Positions 53,607 to 62,960 of a stretch of DNA of 64,000 bases are shown here, piece by piece (position 1 is the stretch's first letter; the number at the start of each line of letters is the position of its first letter). The stretch covers positions 2,604,001 through 2,668,000 of the forward strand of contig NZ_PEBF01000001.1 in NCBI RefSeq assembly GCF_002742625.1, read 5' to 3'. The position numbers and the translations under genes are program-made. This DNA comes from Caulobacter sp. FWC2 (GTDB lineage: Bacteria > Pseudomonadota > Alphaproteobacteria > Caulobacterales > Caulobacteraceae). The notes beneath the pieces are model-generated. The model was not told the DNA's origin. It did not search any database and saw only the letters and a program-made list of their open reading frames with translations.

Positions 53607-54218
53607 ATGACCGAGAAGCAGCGTCTCGATTTCAAGCGGCACTTTCCGAGCCTGCCCTTCGTCACGGTCGCGGCCCTGTTGATTGGCGGGATCGTCGGCG
53701 CGGGTCTCTACGCCGGGCTCTACAATATCGGCGCCGATGTTCCGCACACAAAGCCGACCTATTGGATGATCCAAAGCCTCCGCGACCGCTCCATCGCCGT
53801 GCGCGCTCGCAACATCAAGGTCCCGGCCGACCTCAATGACCCCAAGCGCATCGCCGTCGGCGCGGGCCTCTACACCGAGATGTGCAGCGGCTGCCATCTA
53901 GGACCAGGGCTTGAGAAGACCGAGATCAGCCAGGGTCTCTACCCGCAAGCGCCCGAACTCTACCGCACCTTGGGTCATAGCCCGGCCCAGGAGTTCTGGA
54001 TGATCAAGCATGGGGTGAAGATGACCGCCATGCCGGCCTGGGGCCGCACCCACAGCGACGAGTTGATGTGGGACATGGTCGCCTTCGTGCGACAATTGCC
54101 ATCGATGTCGCCCGAACAATACCAGGCCGCCATCAAGAGCGCCCCGGAAGATCACGACGCGATGATGCGTGACATGCCGGGGATGTCGAACATGCCGATG
54201 CCCGCCGGCAAACCTTAG
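53607..54218 (+). CDS. Membrane-anchored c-type cytochrome
   Basis: 203 residues from ATG 53607. One N-terminal membrane span (FVTVAALLIGGIVGAGLYAG) anchors a periplasmic mono-haem domain with CSGCH at about residues 93-97 and a downstream Met ligand in VKMTAMPAWG. The C-terminus is Met-rich (MMRDMPGMSNMPMP). It likely carries electrons, perhaps from the multicopper oxidase or copper reduction, to the respiratory chain. It lies within the copper operon. Confidence 0.88.
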   Translation: MTEKQRLDFKRHFPSLPFVTVAALLIGGIVGAGLYAGLYNIGADVPHTKPTYWMIQSLRDRSIAVRARNIKVPADLNDPKRIAVGAGLYTEMCSGCHLGPGLEKTEISQGLYPQAPELYRTLGHSPAQEFWMIKHGVKMTAMPAWGRTHSDELMWDMVAFVRQLPSMSPEQYQAAIKSAPEDHDAMMRDMPGMSNMPMPAGKP

Positions 54219-54259
54219 CCTCGCCCGGCGCCTTGGCCTTGGAACCGCAGGACCTCCCA

Positions 54260-54742
54260 ATGACACGTTTCACCCCGGTCTCGCCCATAGCCCGGCGCAC
54301 CGTTCTGCTGGGCGCGGCTGCGGCGGCCACCCTGCTCGCCGGCTGCGCCAAAGCCGCCGACCCGCTCGCCATTCAGGTCTACAAGACGCCGGTCTGCGCC
54401 TGCTGCGGTAAGTGGATCGACGCCCTGGCGTCGGCCGGCCTCAAGCCGCGGGTATCGGTTCTCAACGATCTGACGAGCGTGCGGGCGACCTATGGAGTGC
54501 CCGACGCGCTGTCGTCCTGCCACACCGCGCGGATCGGCGGCTACACTATCGAAGGCCATGTTCCACCGGCCGATATCCTGCGGCTGCTGAGAGAACGGCC
54601 CAAGGCGCTGGGCCTGGTGCTGCCAGGCATGCCGATCGGTTCGCCCGGTATGGAAATCGCGGGAGCGCCCTCCGAACCCTATGCCACTCTTTTGCTGCTG
54701 GACGCCAAGGGCTCCACACGCGTTTTCGCGCGCCATGGCTGA
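54260..54742 (+). CDS. DUF411 metal-binding lipoprotein-like protein
   Basis: 160 residues from ATG 54260. The signal includes a lipobox-like LLAGC. The DUF411 core has VYKTPVCACCGKW (CxxC-type metal site), SCHTARIGGYTIEGHVP with a third Cys and His, and a C-terminal strand region. Family members sit in copper and silver resistance operons and are thought to bind metal in the periplasm. The C-A-C-C cluster and CH pair are visible here. It is preceded by the cytochrome gene and followed by copC. Confidence 0.88.
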   Translation: MTRFTPVSPIARRTVLLGAAAAATLLAGCAKAADPLAIQVYKTPVCACCGKWIDALASAGLKPRVSVLNDLTSVRATYGVPDALSSCHTARIGGYTIEGHVPPADILRLLRERPKALGLVLPGMPIGSPGMEIAGAPSEPYATLLLLDAKGSTRVFARHG

Positions 54743-54850
54743 CCGCGGACTTCGCGATCGGGAGAATTCTTCACGGCGTCGCGAGGGCTCGGCTCTGAAT
54801 GGCGCGTATCATCATCGGGCGACCGGGGCGTCGTCTCCTGGAGACAAGTC

Positions 54851-55219
54851 ATGACCACCAAGACCCCCTCGACCCTGCTGGCGACGATCGCCGCCGGCGC
54901 CATGCTCCTGGGTGCGTCCCAGGCGCTCGCCCACGCCAAGCTGGTGACCGCCAATCCGGCGCCCAACGCCACGGTCGCCGCCCCCAAGGCGCTGAACCTG
55001 AAGTTCAGCGAAAAGTTGGAACCGAAATTTTCGGGCTTCGAGATCGCCAACGCCGCCGGCGCGGCTGTCTCGATCAAGACGACGGTCGCCGCCGACGGCA
55101 TGGGTCTGGAGGGCGCGCTGGCCGCTCCGCTGGCGCCCGGCGCCTATAAGGTCACCTGGCACGCCGTCACCGCCGACGCGCACCGCATGAACGGCGCCTA
55201 CACCTTCACGGTGCGCTAG
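54851..55219 (+). CDS. copC: Copper-resistance protein CopC
   Basis: 122 residues with a Sec signal cleaved before HAKLVTANPAP, leaving an N-terminal His as Cu(II) ligand, as in CopC proteins. The beta-barrel includes LNLKFSEKLEPKFSGFEI, and the end has WHAVTADAHRMNGAYTFTV with the two further His ligands. It binds Cu(II) in the periplasm and hands it to CopD, whose gene starts 4 bp downstream. Confidence 0.92.
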   Translation: MTTKTPSTLLATIAAGAMLLGASQALAHAKLVTANPAPNATVAAPKALNLKFSEKLEPKFSGFEIANAAGAAVSIKTTVAADGMGLEGALAAPLAPGAYKVTWHAVTADAHRMNGAYTFTVR

Positions 55220-55223
55220 GCCC

Positions 55224-56141
55224 ATGATCGAACTGGCCGTCGTTCTCGCGCGCCTGGTCCAGTACATCGGCGCGGCGGTCCTATTCGGATCGCCGCTCTT
55301 TTGTCTCTATGGCTTGGCGAGTGGCGGGGTCACGATGATCTGGCCGAGACGCCTGGTCCTGGCTGGCGGCGTGGCCGTGATGATCGGATCGGGTCTCGCC
55401 CTGCTGGCCCAGACCGCGATGATGGCCGGAAGCGCGGCCGACGCCTTTGATCGCGAGACCCTGGCGATGGTCGCGACCGGCACGCAATTTGGCCTGTCGG
55501 TGATCGTCCGCTTGATCGCGGGTCTCGCCGCCGTGATTGTCGCCCTGGGCGGCCGCCCCTCGCGCGCCTTGTGGTCGGCCGCGTCCGCCCTGGGCGCCAT
55601 TGCCCTGGGCAGCTTCGCCTGGAGCGGACATGGCGCCGACGGCGCGGGCCTGAGCGGCGCGTTCAAGCTGGTCGCCGACATCGTCCACCTGCTGGCGGCC
55701 GGTGTCTGGCTGGGCGCCCTGGCGGCCTTGGCGGCCCTGATCCTTGGCGCTCGCACCCCGAGCGAGACGTCGTTGCGCGAACTCCACCAGGCCCTTGAGG
55801 GGTTTTCCGGCGTCGGTTCGCTGGTCGTCGCGACCCTGGTGCTGACCGGCCTGGTCAATGTCTGGTTCCTCGTCGGGCCGAGCCAAATTGTCTTGGCGGC
55901 CTCGACCGCGTGGGGCGTGGCGCTGCTGGCCAAGCTGGTCGTCTTTGGCTTGATGCTCAGCCTGGCCGCGCTCAACCGTTTCGCGCTCACGCCTCGGCTG
56001 GAGCGGGATATGGCCCGCGCCAGGGGGACCTCAGCGCTTTCCGCGCTCAAACGCAGCGTGGCGCTGGAATCGGCCGCCGGGCTCGGGGTGCTCGCGCTCG
56101 TCGCCTGGCTGGGCACGTTGGCCCCGCCAGCGGCCCTCTAG
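55224..56141 (+). CDS. copD: Copper-resistance membrane protein CopD
   Basis: 305 residues with eight hydrophobic spans. FGSPLFCLYGL at the start and LVADIVHLLAAGVWLGALAAL in the middle carry the conserved His residues of CopD, thought to pass copper through the inner membrane. It directly follows copC, the usual pairing, and ends the plus-strand copper operon. A long antisense frame over it is not a gene. Confidence 0.92.
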   Translation: MIELAVVLARLVQYIGAAVLFGSPLFCLYGLASGGVTMIWPRRLVLAGGVAVMIGSGLALLAQTAMMAGSAADAFDRETLAMVATGTQFGLSVIVRLIAGLAAVIVALGGRPSRALWSAASALGAIALGSFAWSGHGADGAGLSGAFKLVADIVHLLAAGVWLGALAALAALILGARTPSETSLRELHQALEGFSGVGSLVVATLVLTGLVNVWFLVGPSQIVLAASTAWGVALLAKLVVFGLMLSLAALNRFALTPRLERDMARARGTSALSALKRSVALESAAGLGVLALVAWLGTLAPPAAL

Positions 56142-56496
56142 ACTCTACCGCACAATGGATATGGCCGGCAAAGGGCGGCCACTCGGCGGGCTCGGCGGTC
56201 ACCTCCTGCTCGGCTCCGTTCTTTGGGGCCTTGCCGCATCAGGGCGCTTCGAAATCGCCTTGGGCCGATTGCTTGAGGGATAGACCCAACCGGACGCGTA
56301 TCCCTCGAAGCGTTTCCTTGTGAGACCTCTTGATGCATGGCCGGTGCTTACACGACGGGACACTCCAAGCTGTGGCGCGTCAGCGGGCGGCGGCTTTACG
56401 GCAGTGGGGTGTTCCAAGCCTGCGCAGCGCCGGCAAAACACTGATGAAGCGCCCCCCTCGTCCATCCCAGCGGCTTGATCACGCGCGGAGATTGGC
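56142..56496. other. Intergenic region before fixL
   Basis: 355 bp with no supported gene. It must carry the fixL promoter and the end of the cop transcript. No clean FNR/FixK site (TTGAT-N4-ATCAA) or T-tract terminator was found by eye. Confidence 0.4.
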
Positions 56497-58026
56497 ATGA
56501 GCGTTAGCGATGGGAATGCCCGCGCGGCCTCGAAGGCGAGCGCGCTTGGGGCCCTGATGATGCGCCAGGCGAGCGGCTACGCCATCGTGTTGCTGGATCC
56601 GCAAGGCGTCATCCTCGATATGAACAACGCGACCGAGGTCGTCGGATATTGGCCTCCCGAACAAGTGCGTGGGCGTTCCCACGAACTCTTCTACCCGCCC
56701 GACGGAATTGCCGAGGGACGGCCCGCGGCCGATCTGTCTGCCGCGGTGAAGGACGGCCTCCTGGAACGTGACGCTTGGCGCGTTTGTCACGACGGTTCCG
56801 AGTATCTTGCACGGCTGACGATAAACGCGCTGTGGGACGAGAGCGGCGTCCTGCGGGGCTTTAGCTGCATCGCGCGCGACATCACCGTGGATGTTGCCGT
56901 GCGGGCGTCGATCGAGGCCCGAGAGCAGCATCTGCAGTCCATACTCGCCACCGTTCCCGACGCCATGATCATCATCGACGAGCGAGGTACGATTACCTCG
57001 TTCAGCGCGGCGGCCGAGCGCCTGTTCGGCTACGGGGAAAGCGAGCTGCTCGGCAGGAACATCTCCTGTCTCATGCCGGAGCCTGACCGCGGCCGCCACG
57101 ACCAGTATATCGCCCACTATCTCGAAACCGGCGAGCGCCGCGTCATCGGAATGGGTCGCGTGGTGGTGGGCCAGCGCCGTGACGGGACCACCTTTCCCAT
57201 GGAGCTATCCGTCGGCCAGGCCGGCGAGGACGGCAGCCGGATCTTCACCGGCTTCGTTCGGGACCTGACCGCGAAGGAGCGTGACGAGCTCAGGCTCAAG
57301 GAACTGCAGGCGGAACTCGTTCACGTCTCGCGACTGAGCGCCATGGGCACTATGGCCTCCACCCTCGCCCACGAAATCAACCAGCCTTTGACGGCGGTGG
57401 CCAACTACCTTGAGACAATCCGCGATCTGCTGATCGGCGACGCCGAGATCGACCGCTCCCTATTGCGCGAGGCCGTTGGGGAAGCCGCGAGCGAGACGTT
57501 GCGCGCAGGATTTATCGTTCGCCGGCTTCGGGATTTCGTCGCGCGCGGCGACGTGGACAAGAGCATCGAGGACCTACCCCGGCTGATCGAGGAAGCCGGC
57601 AATCTGGCTCTGGTCGGTGCGCGAGAGCGCGGCGTCAGGAGCTTTTTCAGGTTCGATCTCGAGGCTACGCCGGCCCTCGTCGATCGCGTGCAGATCCAGC
57701 AAGTCCTCGTGAACCTCATGCGCAACGCCGTAGAGGCCATGGCGGAATCAGAGGTGCGAGAACTGACCGTGTCGACCTTGCTCCGGCCCGACGGCGCGAT
57801 CGAGGTGTCGGTCGAGGATACGGGGCCCGGCATTTCCGACGAGATCGCGCCTCGACTGTTCCAGGCTTTCGTCAGCAGCAAGGCCGAAGGCATGGGTCTT
57901 GGCCTGTCGATCTGCCGAACGATCATCGAGGCGCATGGCGGACGCATCTTGGCCGACGCGTTGCCGGGCGGCGGCACGGCCTTCCGATTCACACTCATTC
58001 ATGGGCGGGCGGATGAAGAGAAATGA
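56497..58026 (+). CDS. fixL: FixL-like haem-PAS oxygen-sensor histidine kinase
   Basis: 509 residues, soluble. An N-terminal PAS (about 22-130) precedes the FixL haem PAS (about 145-258): EPDRGRHDQYIAHY contains the proximal haem ligand H201, and MGRVVVGQRRDGTTFPM follows. Compared with B. japonicum FixL, R206 and H214 correspond to H207 and R215, while R220 is kept as R221. Histidine kinase: phospho-acceptor H292 in LAHEINQPL, then NAVEAM and DTGPGI. Oxygen binding should inhibit it. GGAG precedes the ATG, and the stop overlaps fixJ. Confidence 0.92.
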   Translation: MSVSDGNARAASKASALGALMMRQASGYAIVLLDPQGVILDMNNATEVVGYWPPEQVRGRSHELFYPPDGIAEGRPAADLSAAVKDGLLERDAWRVCHDGSEYLARLTINALWDESGVLRGFSCIARDITVDVAVRASIEAREQHLQSILATVPDAMIIIDERGTITSFSAAAERLFGYGESELLGRNISCLMPEPDRGRHDQYIAHYLETGERRVIGMGRVVVGQRRDGTTFPMELSVGQAGEDGSRIFTGFVRDLTAKERDELRLKELQAELVHVSRLSAMGTMASTLAHEINQPLTAVANYLETIRDLLIGDAEIDRSLLREAVGEAASETLRAGFIVRRLRDFVARGDVDKSIEDLPRLIEEAGNLALVGARERGVRSFFRFDLEATPALVDRVQIQQVLVNLMRNAVEAMAESEVRELTVSTLLRPDGAIEVSVEDTGPGISDEIAPRLFQAFVSSKAEGMGLGLSICRTIIEAHGGRILADALPGGGTAFRFTLIHGRADEEK

Positions 58027-58649
58027 GAGACAAGCGGATCGTCCATCTCGTCGACGACGAGGAGGCCATAAGAAAGTCCGCAGGGTTCCTGCTGCGGTCC
58101 TCGGGCTATCTCGTCCATAGCTACGCGTCCGGCGTAGAGTTCCTGAAGGTCGCCCGGAACGCCGAGGTCGGTTGCGTGCTTCTCGATGTCCGGATGCCTG
58201 ACATGGACGGGCTTCAGGTGCAGACCGAGATGGCCGCTCGTGGGGTCAACATGCCCGTTGTGGTGGTCACCGGACACGGAGACGTCTCGATCGCCGTGCA
58301 GGCGATGAAGGCCGGAGCCATCGACTTCCTTGAGAAGCCCTTCGAGAAGGCGGCCGTGCTCGACGCCGTCGCGCGGGCGTTCGCCCGGCTCGACAATGCC
58401 GACATTCGAGCGACGGAAGAGGCCGAAGCGCTGGTGCGCGTTGCAGCGCTAACGCCGCGCGAACAGGAAATCCTGGAGGGTCTGGCCCAAGGCTACCCCA
58501 ACAAGACTATCGCCTATGATCTGGGCGTGTCTTCGCGCACCGTGGAAGTTCACCGCGCGAGCTTGATGACGAAATTGGGAGTTCACTGCCTTTCCGACGC
58601 GCTGAGGATCGCCTTTGCGGCCGGTATGGGGGCGTCCTCCAAGCGCTAG
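58023..58649 (+). CDS. fixJ: FixJ-like response regulator
   Basis: 208 residues. Receiver: VHLVDDEEAIRKS, phospho-acceptor Asp in CVLLDVRMPDMDG (about residue 54), TGHGDVSIAVQAMKAGAIDF and EKPF. Output: a LuxR/FixJ helix-turn-helix with LTPREQEILEGLAQGYPNKT and SSRTVEVHRASLMTKLG. It is phosphorylated by the upstream FixL (4-bp overlap) and should activate low-oxygen genes, typically fixK and terminal oxidases, which are not in this window. Confidence 0.93.
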   Translation: MRDKRIVHLVDDEEAIRKSAGFLLRSSGYLVHSYASGVEFLKVARNAEVGCVLLDVRMPDMDGLQVQTEMAARGVNMPVVVVTGHGDVSIAVQAMKAGAIDFLEKPFEKAAVLDAVARAFARLDNADIRATEEAEALVRVAALTPREQEILEGLAQGYPNKTIAYDLGVSSRTVEVHRASLMTKLGVHCLSDALRIAFAAGMGASSKR

Positions 58650-58726
58650 GACGTTTACGTAGCGACTGCGCGGGGCGGGTCTGAGATCGTATCTCGACCC
58701 CTGCCCTGTGCGAGCGTACCCAAACC

Positions 58727-59143
58727 ATGCCCCCGACCACCGGCTATACGGCCGAGCAGCGCTTTACGATCCTGCTGTCGGATGACGATCATGGGGTGCG
58801 CCGGTCGATCCAGCTGATGCTGACGGCCCGTGGCTATCACGTGCGGGGATATACCAGCGGGCGCGCCCTTCTGGCCGATCCCCAGTCGTTGTGCGCCGAC
58901 TGCCTCATCGTCGACTACCGGATGCCCGACATCGACGGCCTGGCGCTTCTCAAGGGTCTCAGGAGTAAGGGCTGGCGGGGCGGCGCCATCATGATCTCCG
59001 CCTATTATGACCCGCGGCTGGAAAAGCGGGCGCAAGAGGCCGGCTTTGACGATGTGATCGCAAAGCCGATCATTTTCAGGGCTGTTCTTGACGCTGTGGC
59101 GCGACACTCGAATGATCAGCAACGCCTCGCTGGTAGCGCCTGA
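58727..59143 (+). CDS. Single-domain response regulator near fixLJ
   Basis: 138 residues containing a receiver only. ILLSDDDHGVRR gives the acidic pocket, CLIVDYRMPDIDG the phospho-acceptor Asp (about residue 64) and VIAKPI the conserved Lys. It may act as a phosphate sink or link FixL to another pathway. It lies 77 bp after fixJ on the same strand. It is unlike FixT, the known FixL antagonist of Caulobacter. Confidence 0.85.
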   Translation: MPPTTGYTAEQRFTILLSDDDHGVRRSIQLMLTARGYHVRGYTSGRALLADPQSLCADCLIVDYRMPDIDGLALLKGLRSKGWRGGAIMISAYYDPRLEKRAQEAGFDDVIAKPIIFRAVLDAVARHSNDQQRLAGSA

Positions 59144-59158
59144 TCGCTCGGAGCGCGC

Positions 59159-59653
59159 CTAGAGTGAATGGGACTGGGCAAAATAGGTCGCCGCGTCGCG
59201 CGCCATCTGGCCCACGCACCACTTGGCGTAGAATGGCGCCAGGAACGGGCCTAGCCAGCGGCCGAGCAGGCCCGGCGGAAGGTTGTAGGCGATCCAGACG
59301 CGCAGGTCCGAACCACCAGCCACCGGTGTGATGTCGAAGCCCATCCGGTAGGCGCCGACCACGAGTAGGCGTGGGTGGCCGACCGTTTCCCAGGCCTTGC
59401 GGCGCGGCGGCTCGCGCTCCGTCACGACTTCGTCCACGTAGAGGGAGATTCCGAACGCCGAGCCGCCCATCTTGATGTGGGAGCCTATGGCCTGACCGCG
59501 CCTCCCATCGAACTCAAAGGTCATGCGGCCGCCGCCCATCATCGCGGAGGGCTGTTCCATGTGCGCGCCCAGCCGAGTCTGATCGTCGAGTCGGGCGAAG
59601 ACAGCGGTCGCCGGCGCCGCGATATGGACCAGGGTCTCTAGGTTTGTCGGCAT
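59159..59653 (-). CDS. SRPBCC-family (polyketide-cyclase/START-like) protein
   Basis: 164 residues from ATG 59653. LVHIAAPATAVFARLDD is the opening of the SRPBCC helix-grip fold, and HIKMGGSAFGISLYVDEVVT and YRMGFDITPVAGGSDLRVWI form the barrel strands. Such proteins bind hydrophobic ligands; some act as aromatase/cyclases. The last 30 residues are helical. It follows the alcohol dehydrogenase gene by 22 bp, so it is probably co-transcribed with the alcohol/aldehyde pair. Confidence 0.82.
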   Translation of the reverse strand: MPTNLETLVHIAAPATAVFARLDDQTRLGAHMEQPSAMMGGGRMTFEFDGRRGQAIGSHIKMGGSAFGISLYVDEVVTEREPPRRKAWETVGHPRLLVVGAYRMGFDITPVAGGSDLRVWIAYNLPPGLLGRWLGPFLAPFYAKWCVGQMARDAATYFAQSHSL

Positions 59654-59675
59654 CGTCGTTCTTCCGGACGGCGAG

Positions 59676-60722
59676 TCATGAACCACTGCGGGGTCCATCC
59701 GACAGGTCGAGCACGACCCGGCCCTCGATCTCGCCGCGACGCATGCGGTCGAAAACTGCATTGATGTTCTCGAGCCGATCGGTCGAGACGGTGGCGCGCA
59801 CCTTTCCCTCACCGGCAAAGGCCAGAGCCTCTTGCAGGTCCAGCCGCGTGCCGACGATCGAACCGCGGATGGTGATCCCGTTGAGCACGGTGTCGAAGAT
59901 GGAGAGGGGGAAATCCCCCGGCGGCAATCCATTCAGGGCGACGGTGCCGCCTCTGCGCACCAGGCCCAGCGCCTGGGCGAAGGCCTTTGGCGAGACGGCG
60001 GTCACGAGGACGCCGTGGGCGCCGCCGATCTCCTTCTTGAGCACCGCCACCGGGTCGGCGTGGAGCGCGTTGACGGTCACGGTCGCACCAAGAGCGCGCG
60101 CCAGGGCCAGCTTCTGGTCATCGATATCGACGGCGGCGACGTTCAATCCCATCGCTCTAGCGTATTGGACAGCCATGTGCCCAAGGCCGCCGACGCCAGA
60201 GATGGCCACCCAGTCGCCCGGCTTGGCCTCGGTCATCTTGAGGCCCTTATAGACCGTGACGCCCGCGCACAGCACGGGGGCGATCTCGACGAAGCCGACG
60301 TTGTCGGGCAAGTGGCCGACATAGTTGGGATCGGCGAGCACATAGTCAGCGAAGCTGCCGTTCACCGAATATCCGGTGTTTTGCTGCAGTTCGCAGAGGG
60401 TCTCCCAGCCGCCGAGGCAATGAACGCAGTGACCGCAGGCGGAGTAGAGCCAGGGCACGCCGACGCGGTCTCCTTCCCGGACATGGGTGACGCCCGCGCC
60501 CACGGCGACCACATGGCCGGCGCCCTCATGGCCTGGAATAAAGGGCGGATTGGGCTTGACCGGCCAATCGCCCTGCGCGGCGTGCAGATCGGTGTGGCAA
60601 ACCCCGGCGGCGGCGATCTTGACCAGGATCTGGCCGGGGCCGACCTGCGGAACCCGCACCTCCTCGATCACGAGCGGCTGGCCGAAGGCGCGGACCACGG
60701 CCGCCTTCATTGTCTTTTCCAT
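59676..60722 (-). CDS. adhP: Zinc-dependent alcohol dehydrogenase AdhP
   Basis: 348 residues of the medium-chain dehydrogenase family. Catalytic zinc ligands: Cys in [11 protein letters not shown], His/Glu in [12 protein letters not shown]. The structural zinc lobe [15 protein letters not shown] is complete. The Rossmann motif [13 protein letters not shown] binds NAD. Length and motifs match ethanol-active AdhP. Its product aldehyde would be oxidised by the dehydrogenase encoded immediately upstream (60742-62262), so the pair converts primary alcohols to acids. Confidence 0.93.
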   Translation of the reverse strand: MEKTMKAAVVRAFGQPLVIEEVRVPQVGPGQILVKIAAAGVCHTDLHAAQGDWPVKPNPPFIPGHEGAGHVVAVGAGVTHVREGDRVGVPWLYSACGHCVHCLGGWETLCELQQNTGYSVNGSFADYVLADPNYVGHLPDNVGFVEIAPVLCAGVTVYKGLKMTEAKPGDWVAISGVGGLGHMAVQYARAMGLNVAAVDIDDQKLALARALGATVTVNALHADPVAVLKKEIGGAHGVLVTAVSPKAFAQALGLVRRGGTVALNGLPPGDFPLSIFDTVLNGITIRGSIVGTRLDLQEALAFAGEGKVRATVSTDRLENINAVFDRMRRGEIEGRVVLDLSDGPRSGS

Positions 60723-60741
60723 GGGTGTCCTCAGCAGCCGG

Positions 60742-62262
60742 TCAGAACAGACCCAGGGGCGCCTCGTCGTAGGAGACGAGGAGGTTCTTGGTTTGCTGGT
60801 AGTGATCCAGCATCATCTTATGGTTCTCACGGCCAAAGCCCGAGGCCTTGTAGCCGCCGAACGCGGCGTGGGCCGGGTAAACGTGGTAGCAGTTCGTCCA
60901 GACCCGCCCAGCCTGCAGAGCGCGGCCGACGCGGTAGGCGTTGTTGCCGTTGCGCGACCAGACACCGCCGCCAAGGCCGTAGGGCGTGTCATTGGCGATA
61001 TCGATCGCCTCTTCGACGCTGCTGAACCGCGTCACCGAAAGCACCGGGCCGAAAATCTCTTCCTGGAAGATCCGCATGCGGTTCTCACCGACGAACACGG
61101 TCGGTTGGACGAAATAGCCCTGGTTCAGCTCGCCGCCCGGAAGCGCTCGCTCTCCGCCGATCAGGCACTCGGCGCCCTCGGCCTTGCCGATCTCGACATA
61201 GCCGAGGATCTTGCGCAGTTGGTCCTCGGAGGCCTGCGCGCCGACCTGAGTGACCGGATCCAGCGGGTCGCCCTGACGGATGGCCGCGACGCGGCCGAGC
61301 GCCCTTTCCATGAACCTGTCGAAGATCGATTCATGCACCAGCGCGCGTGATGGGCAGGTGCAGACCTCGCCCTTGTTGAAGGCGAACAGCGCAAACCCCT
61401 CCAGGGCCTTGTCGAGGAAGCGATCGTCCTGATCCATCACGTCGGGCAGGAAGATGTTGGCCGACTTGCCACCGAGTTCCATCGTCTGGGGGATCAGATG
61501 GTCGGCGGCGTAGTGCATGATCTGGCGCCCGGTCGTCGTCTCCCCGGTGAAGGACACCTTGGCGATCCGCGGATTCTCCGCGATCGCGCGACCGACGGTC
61601 CCGCCGGGACCCGTCAGGACGTTGAGGACGCCCGGCGGCAGGATGTCAGCCGTCAGTTCGGCGAACAACAGCAGGGTCAGCGGCGTCTGAGAGGCAGGTT
61701 TGATCACGGTGCAGTTGCCCGCCGCCAGCGCCGGGGCGATTTTCCACGCCGCCATCAGCAGCGGGAAATTCCATGGGATGATCTGGCCGACCACGCCGAG
61801 CGGTTCGCGGAAATGGTAAGCGATGGTGTTGTCGTCGATGGTCGAGATGGCGCCTTCCTCCGCTCGGATGCAGCCGGCGAAATAGCGGAAGTGGTCGATC
61901 GCCAAGGGAACGTCAGCGGCGCGCGTCTCGCGGATGGGCTTGCCGTTGTCGATCGTCTCGGCGAGGGCGAAGAATTCGAGATTGTCCTCCAGCCGGTCGG
62001 CGATGCGGTTGAGCATTCGGGCGCGATCCGAGGGCGAGACCCGGGCCCAGGCCGCCTTGGCGCCGTGAGCGGCGTCGAGGGCGAGTTCCACGTCTTCAGG
62101 CCCGGACGATGCGAAGGTGGCGATGGCGCGGCCATTGATCGGGCTATGGTCGGTGAATGAGGCGCCGCCGAGCGGCGCGACCCATCGTCCACCAATCCAG
62201 TTGTCGTAGCGCTCGCGGAAGAGCGGCGTGGATTTGACGGTCTTGATGGCTTGCTCGAACAT
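60742..62262 (-). CDS. NAD-dependent aldehyde dehydrogenase
   Basis: 506 residues from ATG 62262, with GGAGGAG upstream. Cofactor and catalytic motifs: [22 protein letters not shown], general base Glu in MELGGKSAN, nucleophilic Cys in [12 protein letters not shown], and [10 protein letters not shown]. The VCTCPSR context is that of the acetaldehyde/propanal-type ExaC/AldB enzymes. It is first of a minus-strand trio with adhP and an SRPBCC gene. The preceding intergenic gap contains a terminator for the gene upstream. Confidence 0.92.
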   Translation of the reverse strand: MFEQAIKTVKSTPLFRERYDNWIGGRWVAPLGGASFTDHSPINGRAIATFASSGPEDVELALDAAHGAKAAWARVSPSDRARMLNRIADRLEDNLEFFALAETIDNGKPIRETRAADVPLAIDHFRYFAGCIRAEEGAISTIDDNTIAYHFREPLGVVGQIIPWNFPLLMAAWKIAPALAAGNCTVIKPASQTPLTLLLFAELTADILPPGVLNVLTGPGGTVGRAIAENPRIAKVSFTGETTTGRQIMHYAADHLIPQTMELGGKSANIFLPDVMDQDDRFLDKALEGFALFAFNKGEVCTCPSRALVHESIFDRFMERALGRVAAIRQGDPLDPVTQVGAQASEDQLRKILGYVEIGKAEGAECLIGGERALPGGELNQGYFVQPTVFVGENRMRIFQEEIFGPVLSVTRFSSVEEAIDIANDTPYGLGGGVWSRNGNNAYRVGRALQAGRVWTNCYHVYPAHAAFGGYKASGFGRENHKMMLDHYQQTKNLLVSYDEAPLGLF

Positions 62263-62360
62263 GACGCCGCTCCTCCAATGGTGAGGTCGAACGGTATTTG
62301 TCAGCCAGGCGGGGAGTGAATAGGTAGAGTCCGCAGAACTCACCCCCCAACCTTGACTTA

Positions 62361-62393
62361 AGAAAAGCCCGCATCCCGATCACCGGGGCGGGC
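62361..62393 (-). terminator. Rho-independent terminator after the Met-rich gene
   Basis: On the minus strand GCCCGC (62388-62393) pairs with GCGGGC (62367-62372), with extra pairs CCGG/ATCGG inside, and TTTTCTT follows. It lies 24 bp after the stop codon of the Met/His-rich gene. Confidence 0.7.
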
Positions 62394-62416
62394 CTTTCCT
62401 CCTCATCAACGCCGTT

Positions 62417-62782
62417 TTACATGTGGTCTTTCATCGGCATGGGCGCGTCCGGCTTATCAGCGGGCATGGCGGGCATGGCGGGCATCGTCTTGCCCTTGCA
62501 GCCGGAGCCGTCGCTGCAGCCCATCTTCATGCCCGACGAGGCCGGCGGGTCCTTCTTGGGCGGCATGCCAGCCATGTTCGCCATGCCCGCCGCATGGTCC
62601 TTCATCATCTGTTCGTGCATCTGGTCGCCGCCGTGCTGCATCCCTTGCTGATGCTGCGGGGTCGGCTTGGCGGCGGCGGCCGGCTTGGCCGGCATGGGCA
62701 TCTTCATGTCGTCGTCGGCGTGTGCCGCCGATCCCAGCGCAAGAAGGCTGAGGGCGGCGATCAAGAGTGACGTCTTGCGCAT
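62417..62782 (-). CDS. Met/His-rich periplasmic copper-binding protein
   Basis: 121 residues from ATG 62782. Signal peptide SLLIAALSLLALGSAAHA, then a low-complexity mature chain with about 20 Met (DDDMKMPMPAKP, GGDQMHEQMMKDHAAGMANM) and paired Cys (GCSDGSGCKGK). No fold is predicted with confidence. Such chains bind Cu(I)/Ag(I) through Met and His. It is next to a Csp1-like copper-storage gene, supporting a copper-buffering role. The function is inferred from composition and context. Confidence 0.7.
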   Translation of the reverse strand: MRKTSLLIAALSLLALGSAAHADDDMKMPMPAKPAAAAKPTPQHQQGMQHGGDQMHEQMMKDHAAGMANMAGMPPKKDPPASSGMKMGCSDGSGCKGKTMPAMPAMPADKPDAPMPMKDHM

Positions 62783-62960
62783 TGGGTTTCTCCAAGAAAA
62801 AGGGGCCGTTCTTGGCTGAGGGAGCATGGTTTTCGCCCTCGGCCAGCTTGCGGTCAGCATGCGTGGCGGCGATCGGCGGCCATATACGTGGAGTTCACAT
62901 CGACGATGCTCGTCCTACCGTTCGTCGCCAGAGCAACGGCGGCGAACCGGCCGTCGCCTC

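Noticed and set aside
59159..59932. Longer 257-codon version of the SRPBCC protein
   Set aside because: The extra N-terminal 93 residues are antisense to adhP sequence and lack family similarity; ATG 59653 gives the normal SRPBCC start.
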